A stretch of 64,000 nt of DNA, from contig CBINGY010000007.1 in the NCBI GenBank assembly GCA_966250325.1, positions 1 to 64,000 on the forward strand. Reading direction: 5' to 3'. Below the pieces are notes generated by a model. It saw nothing but the letters and a program-made list of their open reading frames with translations, searched no databases and had not been told where the DNA came from. This DNA is from Jiulongibacter sp966250325. GTDB taxonomy: Bacteria; Bacteroidota; Bacteroidia; Cytophagales; Spirosomataceae. Shown here one piece after another: positions 17,819-25,788 of the stretch. The translations under genes and the position numbers were made by a program. Every line of letters begins with the position of its first letter. Positions within the stretch are counted from its first letter, which is position 1.

Positions 17819-18211
17819 ATGGAACAAATTTCAAAAACCAGACTTTGGATAAGCCGTGTTATGAGTGGCTTTGTGGTAGTATTTCTCACTTTTGATATCG
17901 TAATGAAATTCATAAAACCTGAGGAGGTGATTACCACCACGGTAAATGAACTGGGATATCAGGAGTATCATATAGTGCCCATGGGAATCCTGCTTCTGAT
18001 TTCCACCATCCTTTATGTAATTCCGAAAACGTCGGTTCTGGGAGCTGTTTTGCTCACAGGATATTTGGGCGGAGCCATCGCCACGCATTTACGCGTAGAT
18101 AATCCGCTTTTTAGTCACTTACTGTTTCCGGTTTATTTCGGGATTTTGCTTTGGGGCGGGCTTTGGCTTAGAAATGAAAAATTACGGGCCTTATTTCCTT
18201 TAATCAGATAA
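17819..18211 (+). CDS. DoxX-like integral membrane protein
   Basis: 130 residues with four predicted membrane segments (around residues 10-27, 50-66, 73-90, 98-118). The pattern RVMSGFVVVFLTFDIVMK at the start and GAVLLTGYLGGAIATHLRV matches the DoxX-like/DoxX family. In Bacteroidota these small proteins sit beside VOC and SRPBCC genes, as here. Function not established. Confidence 0.87.
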   Translation: MEQISKTRLWISRVMSGFVVVFLTFDIVMKFIKPEEVITTTVNELGYQEYHIVPMGILLLISTILYVIPKTSVLGAVLLTGYLGGAIATHLRVDNPLFSHLLFPVYFGILLWGGLWLRNEKLRALFPLIR

Positions 18212-18240
18212 GAATATCAACATTTTTTTCAACACAAATT

Positions 18241-19098
18241 ATGAAACCTAAGATTCACCCGGCTATCTGGTTTGACCAGGAGGCAGCCGAGGCAGCAAAA
18301 TTCTATTGCTCTGTTTTTGAAGATTCATTGATTATCAATGAGTCGCCGGTAGCGGTTACTTTTGAACTAAACGGTTATTATCTGATGGGCATTAATGGTG
18401 GCCCGATGTTTCAACCAAATCCATCCGTTTCATTTTTCGTGGAATGTGATTCAGTGGAGGAGCTGGACGCCAAATTTGCTGCTCTTTCTGAGGGAGGCAT
18501 GGTGATGATGCCGGTGGATGCGTATCCATGGGCCGCACGCTATGCGTTTTTTCAGGATAGGTATAAAGTCTCCTGGCAATTGAGTCTTAGAGGAGAAGGC
18601 AATACCCATCCTAAGATTACCCCGAGTTTGTTATTTGTCAATCAGAAAAACGGCAAGGCGGAGGAAGCAGTGCATTTTTACACCTCTCTTTTTCAAAACG
18701 GCAAGGTGCTGGAAATGGCTCATTACGGAGCCGGCGAGGGAAATACGGAAGGACACGTATTATTCTCCAGATCAGAAATTGACGGTTTTCAGTTTATTGC
18801 AATGGACGGTCCCGGAAATCATGCGTTTGATTTTACGGAGGGAATGTCTTTTCTGGTTTCCACGAAAGATCAGGCAGAGACCGATTACTTCTGGAATAAA
18901 ATGACAGAAAACGGCGGACAGGAAAGTCAGTGCGGCTGGCTCCAAGACAAGTTTGGAGTGAGTTGGCAAATAGTACCTGAGCGTTTTATGGAGCTCATCA
19001 GCTCTGGAAACCCCCAGCAAACCAGACGCGTTTTTGAGGCCATGATGCCCATGAAAAAGATGATCATTGAAGATTTGGAGAAGGCTGCTAAGGGTTGA
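18241..19098 (+). CDS. Two-domain VOC (PhnB-like) family protein
   Basis: 285 residues made of two PhnB-like VOC domains: KIHPAIWFDQEAAEAAKFYCSVF to RYKVSWQL (about 3-120) and KITPSLLFVNQKNGKAEEAVHFYTSLF to KFGVSWQIVPERF (about 128-255). Both have the 3-dmu-9_3-mt signature. A tail of ~30 residues with MMPMKKMIIEDLEKA is common in this family. Same operon-like run as the single-domain VOC genes. Confidence 0.9.
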   Translation: MKPKIHPAIWFDQEAAEAAKFYCSVFEDSLIINESPVAVTFELNGYYLMGINGGPMFQPNPSVSFFVECDSVEELDAKFAALSEGGMVMMPVDAYPWAARYAFFQDRYKVSWQLSLRGEGNTHPKITPSLLFVNQKNGKAEEAVHFYTSLFQNGKVLEMAHYGAGEGNTEGHVLFSRSEIDGFQFIAMDGPGNHAFDFTEGMSFLVSTKDQAETDYFWNKMTENGGQESQCGWLQDKFGVSWQIVPERFMELISSGNPQQTRRVFEAMMPMKKMIIEDLEKAAKG

Positions 19099-19158
19099 CC
19101 TGGCTGTTAGTTCGAAATATGTTACCTCAACCTATACCAAAAATTTATTACAAGCACC

Positions 19159-19587
19159 ATGAACATTCAAACACACCATTTCAGCGAAGACCTAACCATC
19201 TATTGCAAAAAAGCAGAAAGCTTTCCAATGGGGGTGATGGCAGCGTTTAAGTACATGCATTCACTGGTGGATTTTGATCCGGAAAGAATGCAATTAGGAC
19301 TCTCCAAACCCTTACCAGATGGCGGAATGGATTACTGGGCGGGCAGTCAGGAACTGCATGTAGGGGAGTTTCAAAAGCATAATCTGGAAACCATGGTGAT
19401 TCCGGCAGGCGAATATCAGTACATATCTGTTACTGGTTATATGCAGAATATTCCAAGCATTGGTGAAGCTTTCAATTACCTTCTGGAGCATGGTAACTCC
19501 GAAAAGGATGTGATGGGTGTGGAATGGTATGTGAGTATGGAGGAGGTTTGGTGTATGCTCAAAGTAAATTCTTCTGAAGCGTTATAA
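19159..19587 (+). CDS. GyrI-like small-molecule binding domain protein
   Basis: 142 residues. The segments YWAGSQELHVGEFQKHNLETMVIPAGEYQYISVTGY and the final EWYVSMEEVWCMLKV match stand-alone GyrI-like/AraC effector-binding (BmrR-like) domains. Without an attached HTH it probably binds small ligands. Same strand as neighbouring VOC genes. Confidence 0.75.
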   Translation: MNIQTHHFSEDLTIYCKKAESFPMGVMAAFKYMHSLVDFDPERMQLGLSKPLPDGGMDYWAGSQELHVGEFQKHNLETMVIPAGEYQYISVTGYMQNIPSIGEAFNYLLEHGNSEKDVMGVEWYVSMEEVWCMLKVNSSEAL

Positions 19588-19639
19588 CCGCAAAGAACAC
19601 AAAGGTTTTCGCTACCACCTTTGTTCCCTTTATGTGATC
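19586..19639 (+). repeat. Inverted CGCAAAGA-type intergenic repeat
   Basis: Begins on the stop codon of the GyrI-like gene: aaccgcaaagaacacaaagg at 19586-19605, a 12-base spacer, then cctttgttccctttatgtg on the opposite orientation (19618-19636). ACAAAGG pairs with CCTTTGT. The arms show 8-bp phrasing like the repeats near 17,100 and 27,500. Confidence 0.55.
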
Positions 19640-19679
19640 TAAATGCTAAAAAATAATTCAAATTCTAACTGGTAATAGC

Positions 19680-20102
19680 ATGGCCAATATCAATCCTTAC
19701 ATTCATTTCAACGGCAATTGTGAAGAGGCATTCAATTTGTATAAATCTGCTTTTGGAGGCGAGTTTTCAAAACTGGTGCGTTACAAAGAATTTCCGGTAA
19801 GTGAAGATTTCCCCATAACGGAAGCAGAGGCGAATAATATCTTTCAGATTGCCCTTCCGATTGGCAATAATAATGTGTTAATGGGCAATGATACGCCCCG
19901 GTTTATGGGAACGCATAATGTGAATGAGACCCGGAGCAAAATCCATGTCGCGGCCGATAGCAAAGAGGAAGCGGCTCATTTGTTTAACATTTTGTCGGAA
20001 GGCGGAGAAGTGGAAATGCCCTTTGAAGAAGGTTCGTTCTTTGGCATGTTCAGAGATAAATTCGGGATTGAATGGATGGTGGAGTTTGATGGGGATGAAT
20101 GA
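19680..20102 (+). CDS. VOC (PhnB-like) family protein
   Basis: 140 residues. INPYIHFNGNCEEAFNLYKSAFGGEF at the start, NNVLMGNDTP mid-way and GSFFGMFRDKFGIEWMVEF at the end are standard for PhnB-like VOC proteins. Last of the SRPBCC/VOC/DoxX/GyrI run before the toxin-antitoxin genes. Confidence 0.9.
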   Translation: MANINPYIHFNGNCEEAFNLYKSAFGGEFSKLVRYKEFPVSEDFPITEAEANNIFQIALPIGNNNVLMGNDTPRFMGTHNVNETRSKIHVAADSKEEAAHLFNILSEGGEVEMPFEEGSFFGMFRDKFGIEWMVEFDGDE

Positions 20103-20193
20103 GTCGTTGATATTTTAATGCCCATTTTTTCATTAATAAGTGCCTATTGGTCAATTCATAAACATGCAAGTTTAAAAAATCAAAAATTTCATC

Positions 20194-20216
20194 TAGTTTT
20201 GTATCCAATTGGATAC
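20194..20216 (+). promoter_or_regulatory. Promoter -7 box and palindromic operator of the toxin-antitoxin pair
   Basis: TAGTTTTG (20194-20201) is a perfect TAnnTTTG element. It is followed directly by the 16-bp perfect palindrome GTATCCAATTGGATAC (20201-20216), which covers the expected transcription start. This arrangement fits repression by the antitoxin HTH protein. The toxin ATG is at 20224. Confidence 0.7.
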
Positions 20217-20223
20217 GCACAAC

Positions 20224-20523
20224 ATGTTTTTTATTGAAAAATCTCCTGAATTTGACAATTGGCTGAGGAAACTCAAAGATTTAAAGGCTAAGGCGAAAAT
20301 ACTATTCAGGATTCAAAAAATAGAAAGTGATGGCCATTTTGGTGACTGTAAACCTGTGGGTGAAGGAATAAGCGAATTGCGAATTAACTACGCCAAAGGT
20401 TACCGCGTTTATTTTAAGGAAGTGAATAACAAAATAATATTACTGCTAGTGGGTGGAGATAAATCTACGCAACAAATGGATATCACGAAGGCCAAAGAGA
20501 TTTTGAAAAATCTAAAGAGTTGA
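20224..20523 (+). CDS. RelE/HigB-like toxin of a type II toxin-antitoxin system
   Basis: 99 residues from the ATG at 20224 (MFFIEKSPEF). A TTG at 20209 lies inside the palindromic operator and is an unlikely start. The layout FDNWLRKLKDLKAKAKILFRIQKIESDGHFGDCKPVGEGISELRI...GYRVYF matches the Gp49/HigB-like RelE superfamily of ribosome-dependent mRNA interferases, with ELRI, the Tyr-Arg-Val-Tyr-Phe strand and GGDKSTQ toward the C-terminus. The toxin gene comes first, as in higBA. The antitoxin starts 4 bp downstream. Confidence 0.9.
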   Translation: MFFIEKSPEFDNWLRKLKDLKAKAKILFRIQKIESDGHFGDCKPVGEGISELRINYAKGYRVYFKEVNNKIILLLVGGDKSTQQMDITKAKEILKNLKS

Positions 20524-20526
20524 TTT

Positions 20527-20811
20527 ATGGAAACTTCTAAATTCGAAATAGCCGACTATCTGGATGACAAAGAGATGATTGCTGAATACCTCAATTCTGT
20601 TCTGGAAGAGGGGAATGATTCAGATGTGATCACTGCCATTGGGCACGTTGCCAAGGCAATAGGGATGACGAGGATTGCCGAGGTAACAGGCATGAGCAGG
20701 CCTAGCTTGTATAAAGCTTTATCTGAAGGAGCTAAACCTCAATTTTCAACTATCATGAAAGTATTAAAGGCAATTGGAGGACAGGTGAAGATCAATCCGA
20801 CAGCTGCTTAA
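20527..20811 (+). CDS. HigA-like antitoxin (HTH, addiction module antidote family)
   Basis: 94 residues. The N-terminal half (FEIADYLDDKEMIAEYLNSVLEEG) and the HTH MTRIAEVTGMSRPSLYKALSEGAKPQFSTIMKVLKAIG match the addiction-module antidote family paired with Gp49-type toxins. It would neutralise the upstream RelE/HigB-like protein and bind the palindrome at 20201-20216. Confidence 0.9.
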   Translation: METSKFEIADYLDDKEMIAEYLNSVLEEGNDSDVITAIGHVAKAIGMTRIAEVTGMSRPSLYKALSEGAKPQFSTIMKVLKAIGGQVKINPTAA

Positions 20812-20835
20812 ATTTATTCCGGAGAAAATTTCTGA

Positions 20836-21212
20836 ATGAGCCTTCAATTCCCCCAAACTGCGGAAACTCCCCCAAGTCTGAACTGCTCATTGCTTTCAAT
20901 GAGGCATTTATGAAAGGAGACGTACCCGCCATACTGGAAATGGTGGAAGATGACATTCTCTGGAATCTGGTGGGCGATAGAGTAATAAAAGGCAAAGAAG
21001 ACTTTGAAAGGGAATTGAAAATGATGGCTGATTATCCGGCAAAATCCATGGAAATTTTCGAAGTAGTCACGCATGGAAAAGCTGCTGCGGTGAACGGACT
21101 GATAACCGGAGCGGATGATAAAGTCTATGAATTTTGTGACGTTTATTCGTTTAAAAGTGCGGGGGCGAAGAAAATTAGAGAGATATGGAGCTATATACTG
21201 CTTAAGAAATAG
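20836..21212 (+). pseudogene. NTF2-like family protein with 5' frameshift
   Basis: From residue PKSELLIAFNEAF on, the sequence is a normal small NTF2-like (SnoaL) protein (WNLVGDRVIKGKEDFERE, then strands to KIREIWSYILLKK). That frame has no usable start upstream apart from a late ATG at 20910, which would delete the first helix. An ATG at 20836 opens another frame (MSLQFPQTAETPP) which joins exactly if the C5 tract at 20869-20873 had one more C. So either a one-base deletion (real or a sequencing error) or a slippage site. The downstream part is otherwise intact. Function unknown. Confidence 0.7.
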
Positions 21213-21256
21213 ACCTATGTAAAGAAAATCGAAAAATCTATACATTGTCAAGGTCA

Positions 21257-21287
21257 TATGTAAAGAAAACAAGCATTTCTTTACATA
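21257..21287. terminator. 12-bp inverted repeat between NTF2-like and PhyH genes
   Basis: TATGTAAAGAAA (21257-21268) and TTTCTTTACATA (21276-21287) pair perfectly around a 7-nt loop. The right arm overlaps the stop codon of the convergent dioxygenase gene. A further direct copy of tatgtaaagaaaa lies at about 21216-21228. Probably a bidirectional, AT-rich terminator. Confidence 0.5.
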
Positions 21288-22066
21288 AGCTTCAAGGCTT
21301 TTCGTATGGCCTGTTCTACCGGCGGATACGCCTCTTTTTTAACAAACGGACTCAGATCATTCTTTGTAAAAAGTGCGGGCTGAGCCATGAATTTTGGTTG
21401 TGTGCCTTTGTGTGCCTGAGCTGCATGCACCAAAAACGGATGGCAGAGATACACTGTTCCGGCTTTCCCGGTGGCCAGGGCTTCCGGGCAGCTCATTTGA
21501 GAAGTGTCTATTTTTTCGGCCAGCTGCATAAAATCAAGTCCCTTAAGTCCATAGGGTTCCAGAATTTTGGCAACTTCCAGATGAGAACCCACCTTCAGCC
21601 GGGTAGGAGCGTCGTTTTCATTTACATCAGAAAATAAAAAGAGCATAAGAAGCCCACGGTTACGGGAGCAAATATTGATTCGCCACTTCATAAAATCGGC
21701 AGGCTCTTCACCGGGAAAACTCGCATCTACGTGCCAGCCGGTATCCAGAGGTAATTTGGGAGCTGGAAAACGTACTGGAAAACTCCCCAGACTCATGCGT
21801 GGAATCCAGTTTCCGGCTCCCACTAACTGATCAAATGCTCTTTGCAGAATCGGAGTGTTGGCTGCTTCGCGGAAAACTCGTTGTGCAAAATCTCCGAGAT
21901 AAATGACAGGCTCTTTCCAGGAGGAATTATCTGAGGAATCAAGCCCGGTGGCTTGCCAGAGTATTTTTTTTGCCTCTGCAGCGAGTTCGAGGGAGAATGC
22001 GTCAGCAATTTTGACAAAGCCATTATCTACAAACTCCTGCAGAGAGTTTTCACTAAGTTCTTCCAT
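21281..22066 (-). CDS. Phytanoyl-CoA dioxygenase (PhyH) family protein
   Basis: 261 residues. Fe(II)/2-oxoglutarate facial triad visible: HxD in DTGWHVDASFPGEE and distal His in CHPFLVHAAQAHKG. WKEPVIYLG and PRMSLGSFPVRFPAPK are typical of the PhyH subgroup in Bacteroidota. Only distantly like the other PhyH protein at 14.4 kb. Substrate unknown. Confidence 0.85.
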   Translation of the reverse strand: MEELSENSLQEFVDNGFVKIADAFSLELAAEAKKILWQATGLDSSDNSSWKEPVIYLGDFAQRVFREAANTPILQRAFDQLVGAGNWIPRMSLGSFPVRFPAPKLPLDTGWHVDASFPGEEPADFMKWRINICSRNRGLLMLFLFSDVNENDAPTRLKVGSHLEVAKILEPYGLKGLDFMQLAEKIDTSQMSCPEALATGKAGTVYLCHPFLVHAAQAHKGTQPKFMAQPALFTKNDLSPFVKKEAYPPVEQAIRKALKLM

Positions 22067-22151
22067 CTGACGAAACGGTTAAGCAAAACCGAATTTACGA
22101 AAAATGGCTCAGACGCTATCTGTTTTGTGATGTACGGTGAGTATCTGAAGA

Positions 22152-22673
22152 TTAATTTTTTACAAAGACTTCATCAAAAGCAATTTGCCGCGAGTTAGTG
22201 GTATTTTCCATGCCTTCCGGCGATTCAAAGAACAGCTCCATATCGGCTTTTACCTGAAACTTACCGCCTGATTTTTCCGAGACATCCAATGTTCCTTTAA
22301 TGTCTTTGAGGCCGTTAACCGGCAGGCAATAGCAGACATACCGGTACGTCAGATTCAGGTCTTTTATTTCATTGTCTTTGAAAGTGGCATTTTTTGTAGT
22401 GGAAGGAATTTCAAAAACCATGGCTTCAGAAAACTCATCGTCGGCTATCATGGGGTTGTCTTCTTTTACAAAGATGTATTCAAACACACGTTTGCTGCCC
22501 GATTCAATGTCATATTGGGCCATCAGACCTGAAGGAAATTCAGCAGACGCCTTTATCCTCGAATTATCATAATAGGTAAAGCTGGTTTCGCCAAAGCGTT
22601 CAGGATCAATGTCATCACCTTGACCCGCCATCTCGCAGGAGCTAAGCAATATCAGAAGAAGTAACTTTTTCAT
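22152..22673 (-). CDS. Small hypothetical lipoprotein, 173 aa
   Basis: Lipobox LLLILLSSCEM (Cys at residue 13) predicts lipidation. The mature part is beta-rich (TSFTYYDNSRIKASAEF, NLTYRYVCYCLPVNG, GGKFQVKADMELFFESPEG). No family recognised. Its N-terminal part begins next to the tetR promoter region, divergently transcribed. Confidence 0.75.
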   Translation of the reverse strand: MKKLLLLILLSSCEMAGQGDDIDPERFGETSFTYYDNSRIKASAEFPSGLMAQYDIESGSKRVFEYIFVKEDNPMIADDEFSEAMVFEIPSTTKNATFKDNEIKDLNLTYRYVCYCLPVNGLKDIKGTLDVSEKSGGKFQVKADMELFFESPEGMENTTNSRQIAFDEVFVKN

Positions 22674-22762
22674 AGGCTTTTTATTTCTTAAAGAATGCTT
22701 CAGAAATACAGGAGGTTGTAAACACCAGTCAATTTGCCGGTTAAAAATAAATGAAAAAATAG

Positions 22763-22816
22763 TTGGAAACAGTTTGACCAGGAATTAGGTTTGTAAAAAA
22801 TTAACCAAATGGTTAA
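22763..22816 (+). promoter_or_regulatory. Promoter and palindromic operator of the tetR-led export operon
   Basis: TTG (22763-22765), 20-nt spacer, TAGGTTTG (22786-22793), a perfect -7 element. The expected start is about 22,800, immediately before TTAACCA-AA-TGGTTAA (22801-22816), a palindrome with 7-bp perfect arms. The TetR protein encoded 28 bp further on is the likely ligand (autorepression). Confidence 0.65.
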
Positions 22817-22844
22817 ACTATTAGGATAAACTAAGTAGTTAAAA

Positions 22845-23450
22845 ATGGGGGAGAAAGATCAGTCAACAGAAGATAAAATACTTGCCGCGGCCGAAGAGCA
22901 TTTTGTGAAAGATGGTTTTGAAGGAGCCCGCATGCAGAGTATTGCTGATAAGGCAGGCATAAACAAAGCCTTACTTCATTATTATTTCAGATCAAAAGAG
23001 CAGCTTTTCGAAAAGATCTTTGAGCTTAAAGCGAAGTATTTCTTTCCCTCAATTCACGACATAATGGTTAGGGAAGATCAATCATTTTCTGCCAAGATGG
23101 AGGAATTCGTAGAGTTGTACATTGGCTTTATCCTGAGGTATCCCTTCATTCCCTTTTTTGTGGTACGAACGGTTCATTCGGCAGGCACGCAAGGTTTTAT
23201 CAATAAAATTCCTTTTAAGAAATCTGTTGCAGAGGCGGTAGTGGCGGCTTATGAGAAAGAACGAAACCACCTTGCTGAAATTGACCCCGTTCAGTTTTTA
23301 CTTTCGGTTATCGGTATGTGCGTTTTTCCTTTTCTGGCAAAGCCTATTCTGAAAGCGGGTTTTGAGATTCCTGATGGTCAATTTGAGCAAATGATGAAAG
23401 CCCGTATTCCTGAGCTTCAGTTATATATACGTAAAATTTTAGCACCATGA
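22845..23450 (+). CDS. TetR/AcrR family transcriptional regulator
   Basis: 201 residues. N-terminal HTH: DKILAAAEEHFVKDGFEGARMQSIADKAGINKALLHYYFRSKEQLFEKIF is textbook TetR. The C-terminal helical ligand domain is of the AcrR-like type. First gene of the export operon; its stop overlaps the tolC-like start by ATGA. Likely represses the operon and is relieved by an exported compound. Confidence 0.95.
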   Translation: MGEKDQSTEDKILAAAEEHFVKDGFEGARMQSIADKAGINKALLHYYFRSKEQLFEKIFELKAKYFFPSIHDIMVREDQSFSAKMEEFVELYIGFILRYPFIPFFVVRTVHSAGTQGFINKIPFKKSVAEAVVAAYEKERNHLAEIDPVQFLLSVIGMCVFPFLAKPILKAGFEIPDGQFEQMMKARIPELQLYIRKILAP

Positions 23451-24721
23451 AACAATTAGTGCATCAAATCCTGGTAGCGGCACTTGGAGTTATTATTCCT
23501 GCTTTTTCTGTTCATGCCCAGCATGATCTGGCTGGCCTTATTTCTGCAGCACGCGAGCATCATCCTCAGCAAGAGCAACTGGAATTGATTGCAGAGGGAA
23601 TCTCCCTGAAAATAAAGGAAATAAGAGGCTCGTACCTGCCTCAAACCTCCATTGGGGGTCAGGCCACGTGGCAGTCAGAAGTTACCTCTTTGCCGGTGTC
23701 TCTACCAAATATTAATGTACCTACACCCACTCAGGATCAGTATAAAATCACCCTGGATCTGCAGCAAAGTCTGTGGGATGGCGGCCTGAATGCCGCTCGT
23801 AAAAGCCAGGCATTAACAGACCGTCAGACAGAAGAAATGAGTGTTAAAACCGATCTTCTGAAAATTGAAGAACAGGTGTGTCAACTTTATTTTAATGTAT
23901 TAATTGCCGAAAAGCAAATAGCTAATTATGAGCTTCTTCTGAAAGATTTAGGAGCCCGAACGGATATAACAAAGGCAGCGGTAGAAAACGGAACTGCCAC
24001 ACGCGGTGCCTTACTCGATCTGCGTGCCAAGGAACTGGAAATTAATCAGAAAATAGAAGAGTTGGGCCAAAGAAAGCTTGCCGCAATTTCCGGTCTGAAA
24101 CTTCTGACAGGATTAAATCTGAATTCGGAGACTGTTTTCACCGAAACTGGCGTCAATACAGAGCCAGGTCCTGAAAACAAAAGACCTGAATTGGGCTTAC
24201 TCACTGCCAGGCAGGAGGCACTTTTTACGGGAGAAAAGCTAATTAAGGCAAAGAATGCTCCGAAAATCGGCTTATTCGCTACGGCGGGGTACGGAAGACC
24301 CGGTCTCAACTTTCTGGCCCGTGATTTTTCACCCTATTTTATAGGCGGGGTTCAGTTGAAAATCCCCGTGAGTCACTGGTACACCGGCGGTCAAAAAACC
24401 GAGCTTCAGCAGATAAAAATCAATCAGCAGCGGATTGAAAAGCAAAAAGAGAGTTTTCTAATGGCCACAGAGGTGCAAAAGGCGGGTCTACTGGCCGAAA
24501 AGCAGCGGCTTCAGTTGGTACTTCTTTCAGATAAGGAACTCATAGCTATTCGTGAACAACTTCTAAAAACCGCAGAAATCCAGCTGGATAATGGAGTGAT
24601 TACTCCGGCAGATTATGTGACTGAACTGAACAAACTGGAGCAGGCCCGTCAGAATTTGAGTGTTCATGAGGTACAATTAGTACAAACTCAACAGAATATG
24701 AGGCTTTTGATGGGTGAGTGA
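23447..24721 (+). CDS. TolC family outer-membrane efflux protein
   Basis: 424 residues with signal peptide ending near VHAQHD. Two homologous halves with the coiled-coil helices of outer-membrane efflux proteins (QISLKIKEIRGSYLPQTSIGG and LDLQQSLWDGG early, IKIPVSHWYTGGQ and long Gln/Lys/Glu helices late). It would form the exit duct for the ABC exporter encoded downstream. Confidence 0.92.
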   Translation: MKQLVHQILVAALGVIIPAFSVHAQHDLAGLISAAREHHPQQEQLELIAEGISLKIKEIRGSYLPQTSIGGQATWQSEVTSLPVSLPNINVPTPTQDQYKITLDLQQSLWDGGLNAARKSQALTDRQTEEMSVKTDLLKIEEQVCQLYFNVLIAEKQIANYELLLKDLGARTDITKAAVENGTATRGALLDLRAKELEINQKIEELGQRKLAAISGLKLLTGLNLNSETVFTETGVNTEPGPENKRPELGLLTARQEALFTGEKLIKAKNAPKIGLFATAGYGRPGLNFLARDFSPYFIGGVQLKIPVSHWYTGGQKTELQQIKINQQRIEKQKESFLMATEVQKAGLLAEKQRLQLVLLSDKELIAIREQLLKTAEIQLDNGVITPADYVTELNKLEQARQNLSVHEVQLVQTQQNMRLLMGE

Positions 24722-24792
24722 TTTGCCAGATAGTTCTGGAGTTCAAAGTAAGATTCTGGTTATCAATGGAAAGATATAAATTTCATAAACAC

Positions 24793-25788
24793 ATGAAAAT
24801 CATATTTCAACTTAGCTTATTGCTCTTTGCAGGTCTTGTTTCCTGTAAAAATGACGACGAACAATTTGATGCCACAGGCGTTTTTGAGGCAAAAGAGATC
24901 ATTGTTTCAGCCGAGTCATCCGGGCAGATTCTTCAGCTTAATTTAGAGGAAGGGAGCTCACTTACAGCGGGTCAATCGGTCGGTCTTATCGACTGTGAAG
25001 ACCTGAATCTTCAGAAATCCCAGCTCGAAGCCAGTCTGGAGGCCCTTTCGGCCAGAAAAAATTCGGCGGGCCCGCAGGTGGAAGTTTTAAAAACACAACT
25101 TGTTTCGCAGGAGAAGGCTCTGGCAGCCCAGAAGGAGCAGCTCATGGTTTTGGAAAGAGAGCAAAGGCGTGTTCAGAATCTGGCAAAATCGGATGCCATA
25201 CCAGCTAAGCAAGTCGATGATATCAACGGTCAGGTAGCGGTTTTAACCCGGCAGATTGCGGCTTCTGAAAGCCAGCTAAGTATCACCAGACAGCAGATGA
25301 AATCTCAGCAGGAGCAGGTATCTATAGCCAACAGGGCTGTAATGAGTGAGACAAAGCCCATGCAGGAACGAATTTCTCAGGTGGAAAATAGAATAGGGAA
25401 GTGTTCGATAGTAAATCCTGTTAATGGTACGGTGCTGGTGAAATATGCCGAGCAGAATGAGGTAGCGGCACCGGGAAAGGCACTCTATAAGATTGCAGAT
25501 ATGAGTGAAATGAAGTTGCGGGCATATATAACCAACGATCAGCTGGCTCAGTTGAAAACGGGCCAGACCGTGCGTGTTCTGGTAGATAGCGGGGAAGAGG
25601 ATTACAAAGAGATGGAGGGAATAGTGGAATGGATCTCAGATAAGGCCGAATTCACCCCTAAGACTATCCAGACCAAAGATGAGCGTGCCAATCTGGTGTA
25701 TGCCGTAAAAATTGCAGTCAAAAATGACGGTTATCTTAAACTCGGAATGTACGGAGAGGTTCGTTTCAATAAAGTTACCCCAAAGTGA
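24793..25788 (+). CDS. HlyD/MFP family periplasmic adaptor lipoprotein
   Basis: 331 residues from the ATG at 24793 (MKIIFQLSLLLF); earlier starts at 24718 or 24763 would put an unlikely segment before the lipobox GLVSCKN. Adaptor pattern: biotinyl-lipoyl half motif SAESSGQILQLNLEEGSSLTAGQ, a long alpha-hairpin (about 80-200) and the second lipoyl half NPVNGTVLVKYAEQNEV, then a beta-barrel with VLVDSGEEDYKEM. It joins inner-membrane ABC permeases to TolC, like YbhG/YhiI. Confidence 0.92.
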   Translation: MKIIFQLSLLLFAGLVSCKNDDEQFDATGVFEAKEIIVSAESSGQILQLNLEEGSSLTAGQSVGLIDCEDLNLQKSQLEASLEALSARKNSAGPQVEVLKTQLVSQEKALAAQKEQLMVLEREQRRVQNLAKSDAIPAKQVDDINGQVAVLTRQIAASESQLSITRQQMKSQQEQVSIANRAVMSETKPMQERISQVENRIGKCSIVNPVNGTVLVKYAEQNEVAAPGKALYKIADMSEMKLRAYITNDQLAQLKTGQTVRVLVDSGEEDYKEMEGIVEWISDKAEFTPKTIQTKDERANLVYAVKIAVKNDGYLKLGMYGEVRFNKVTPK

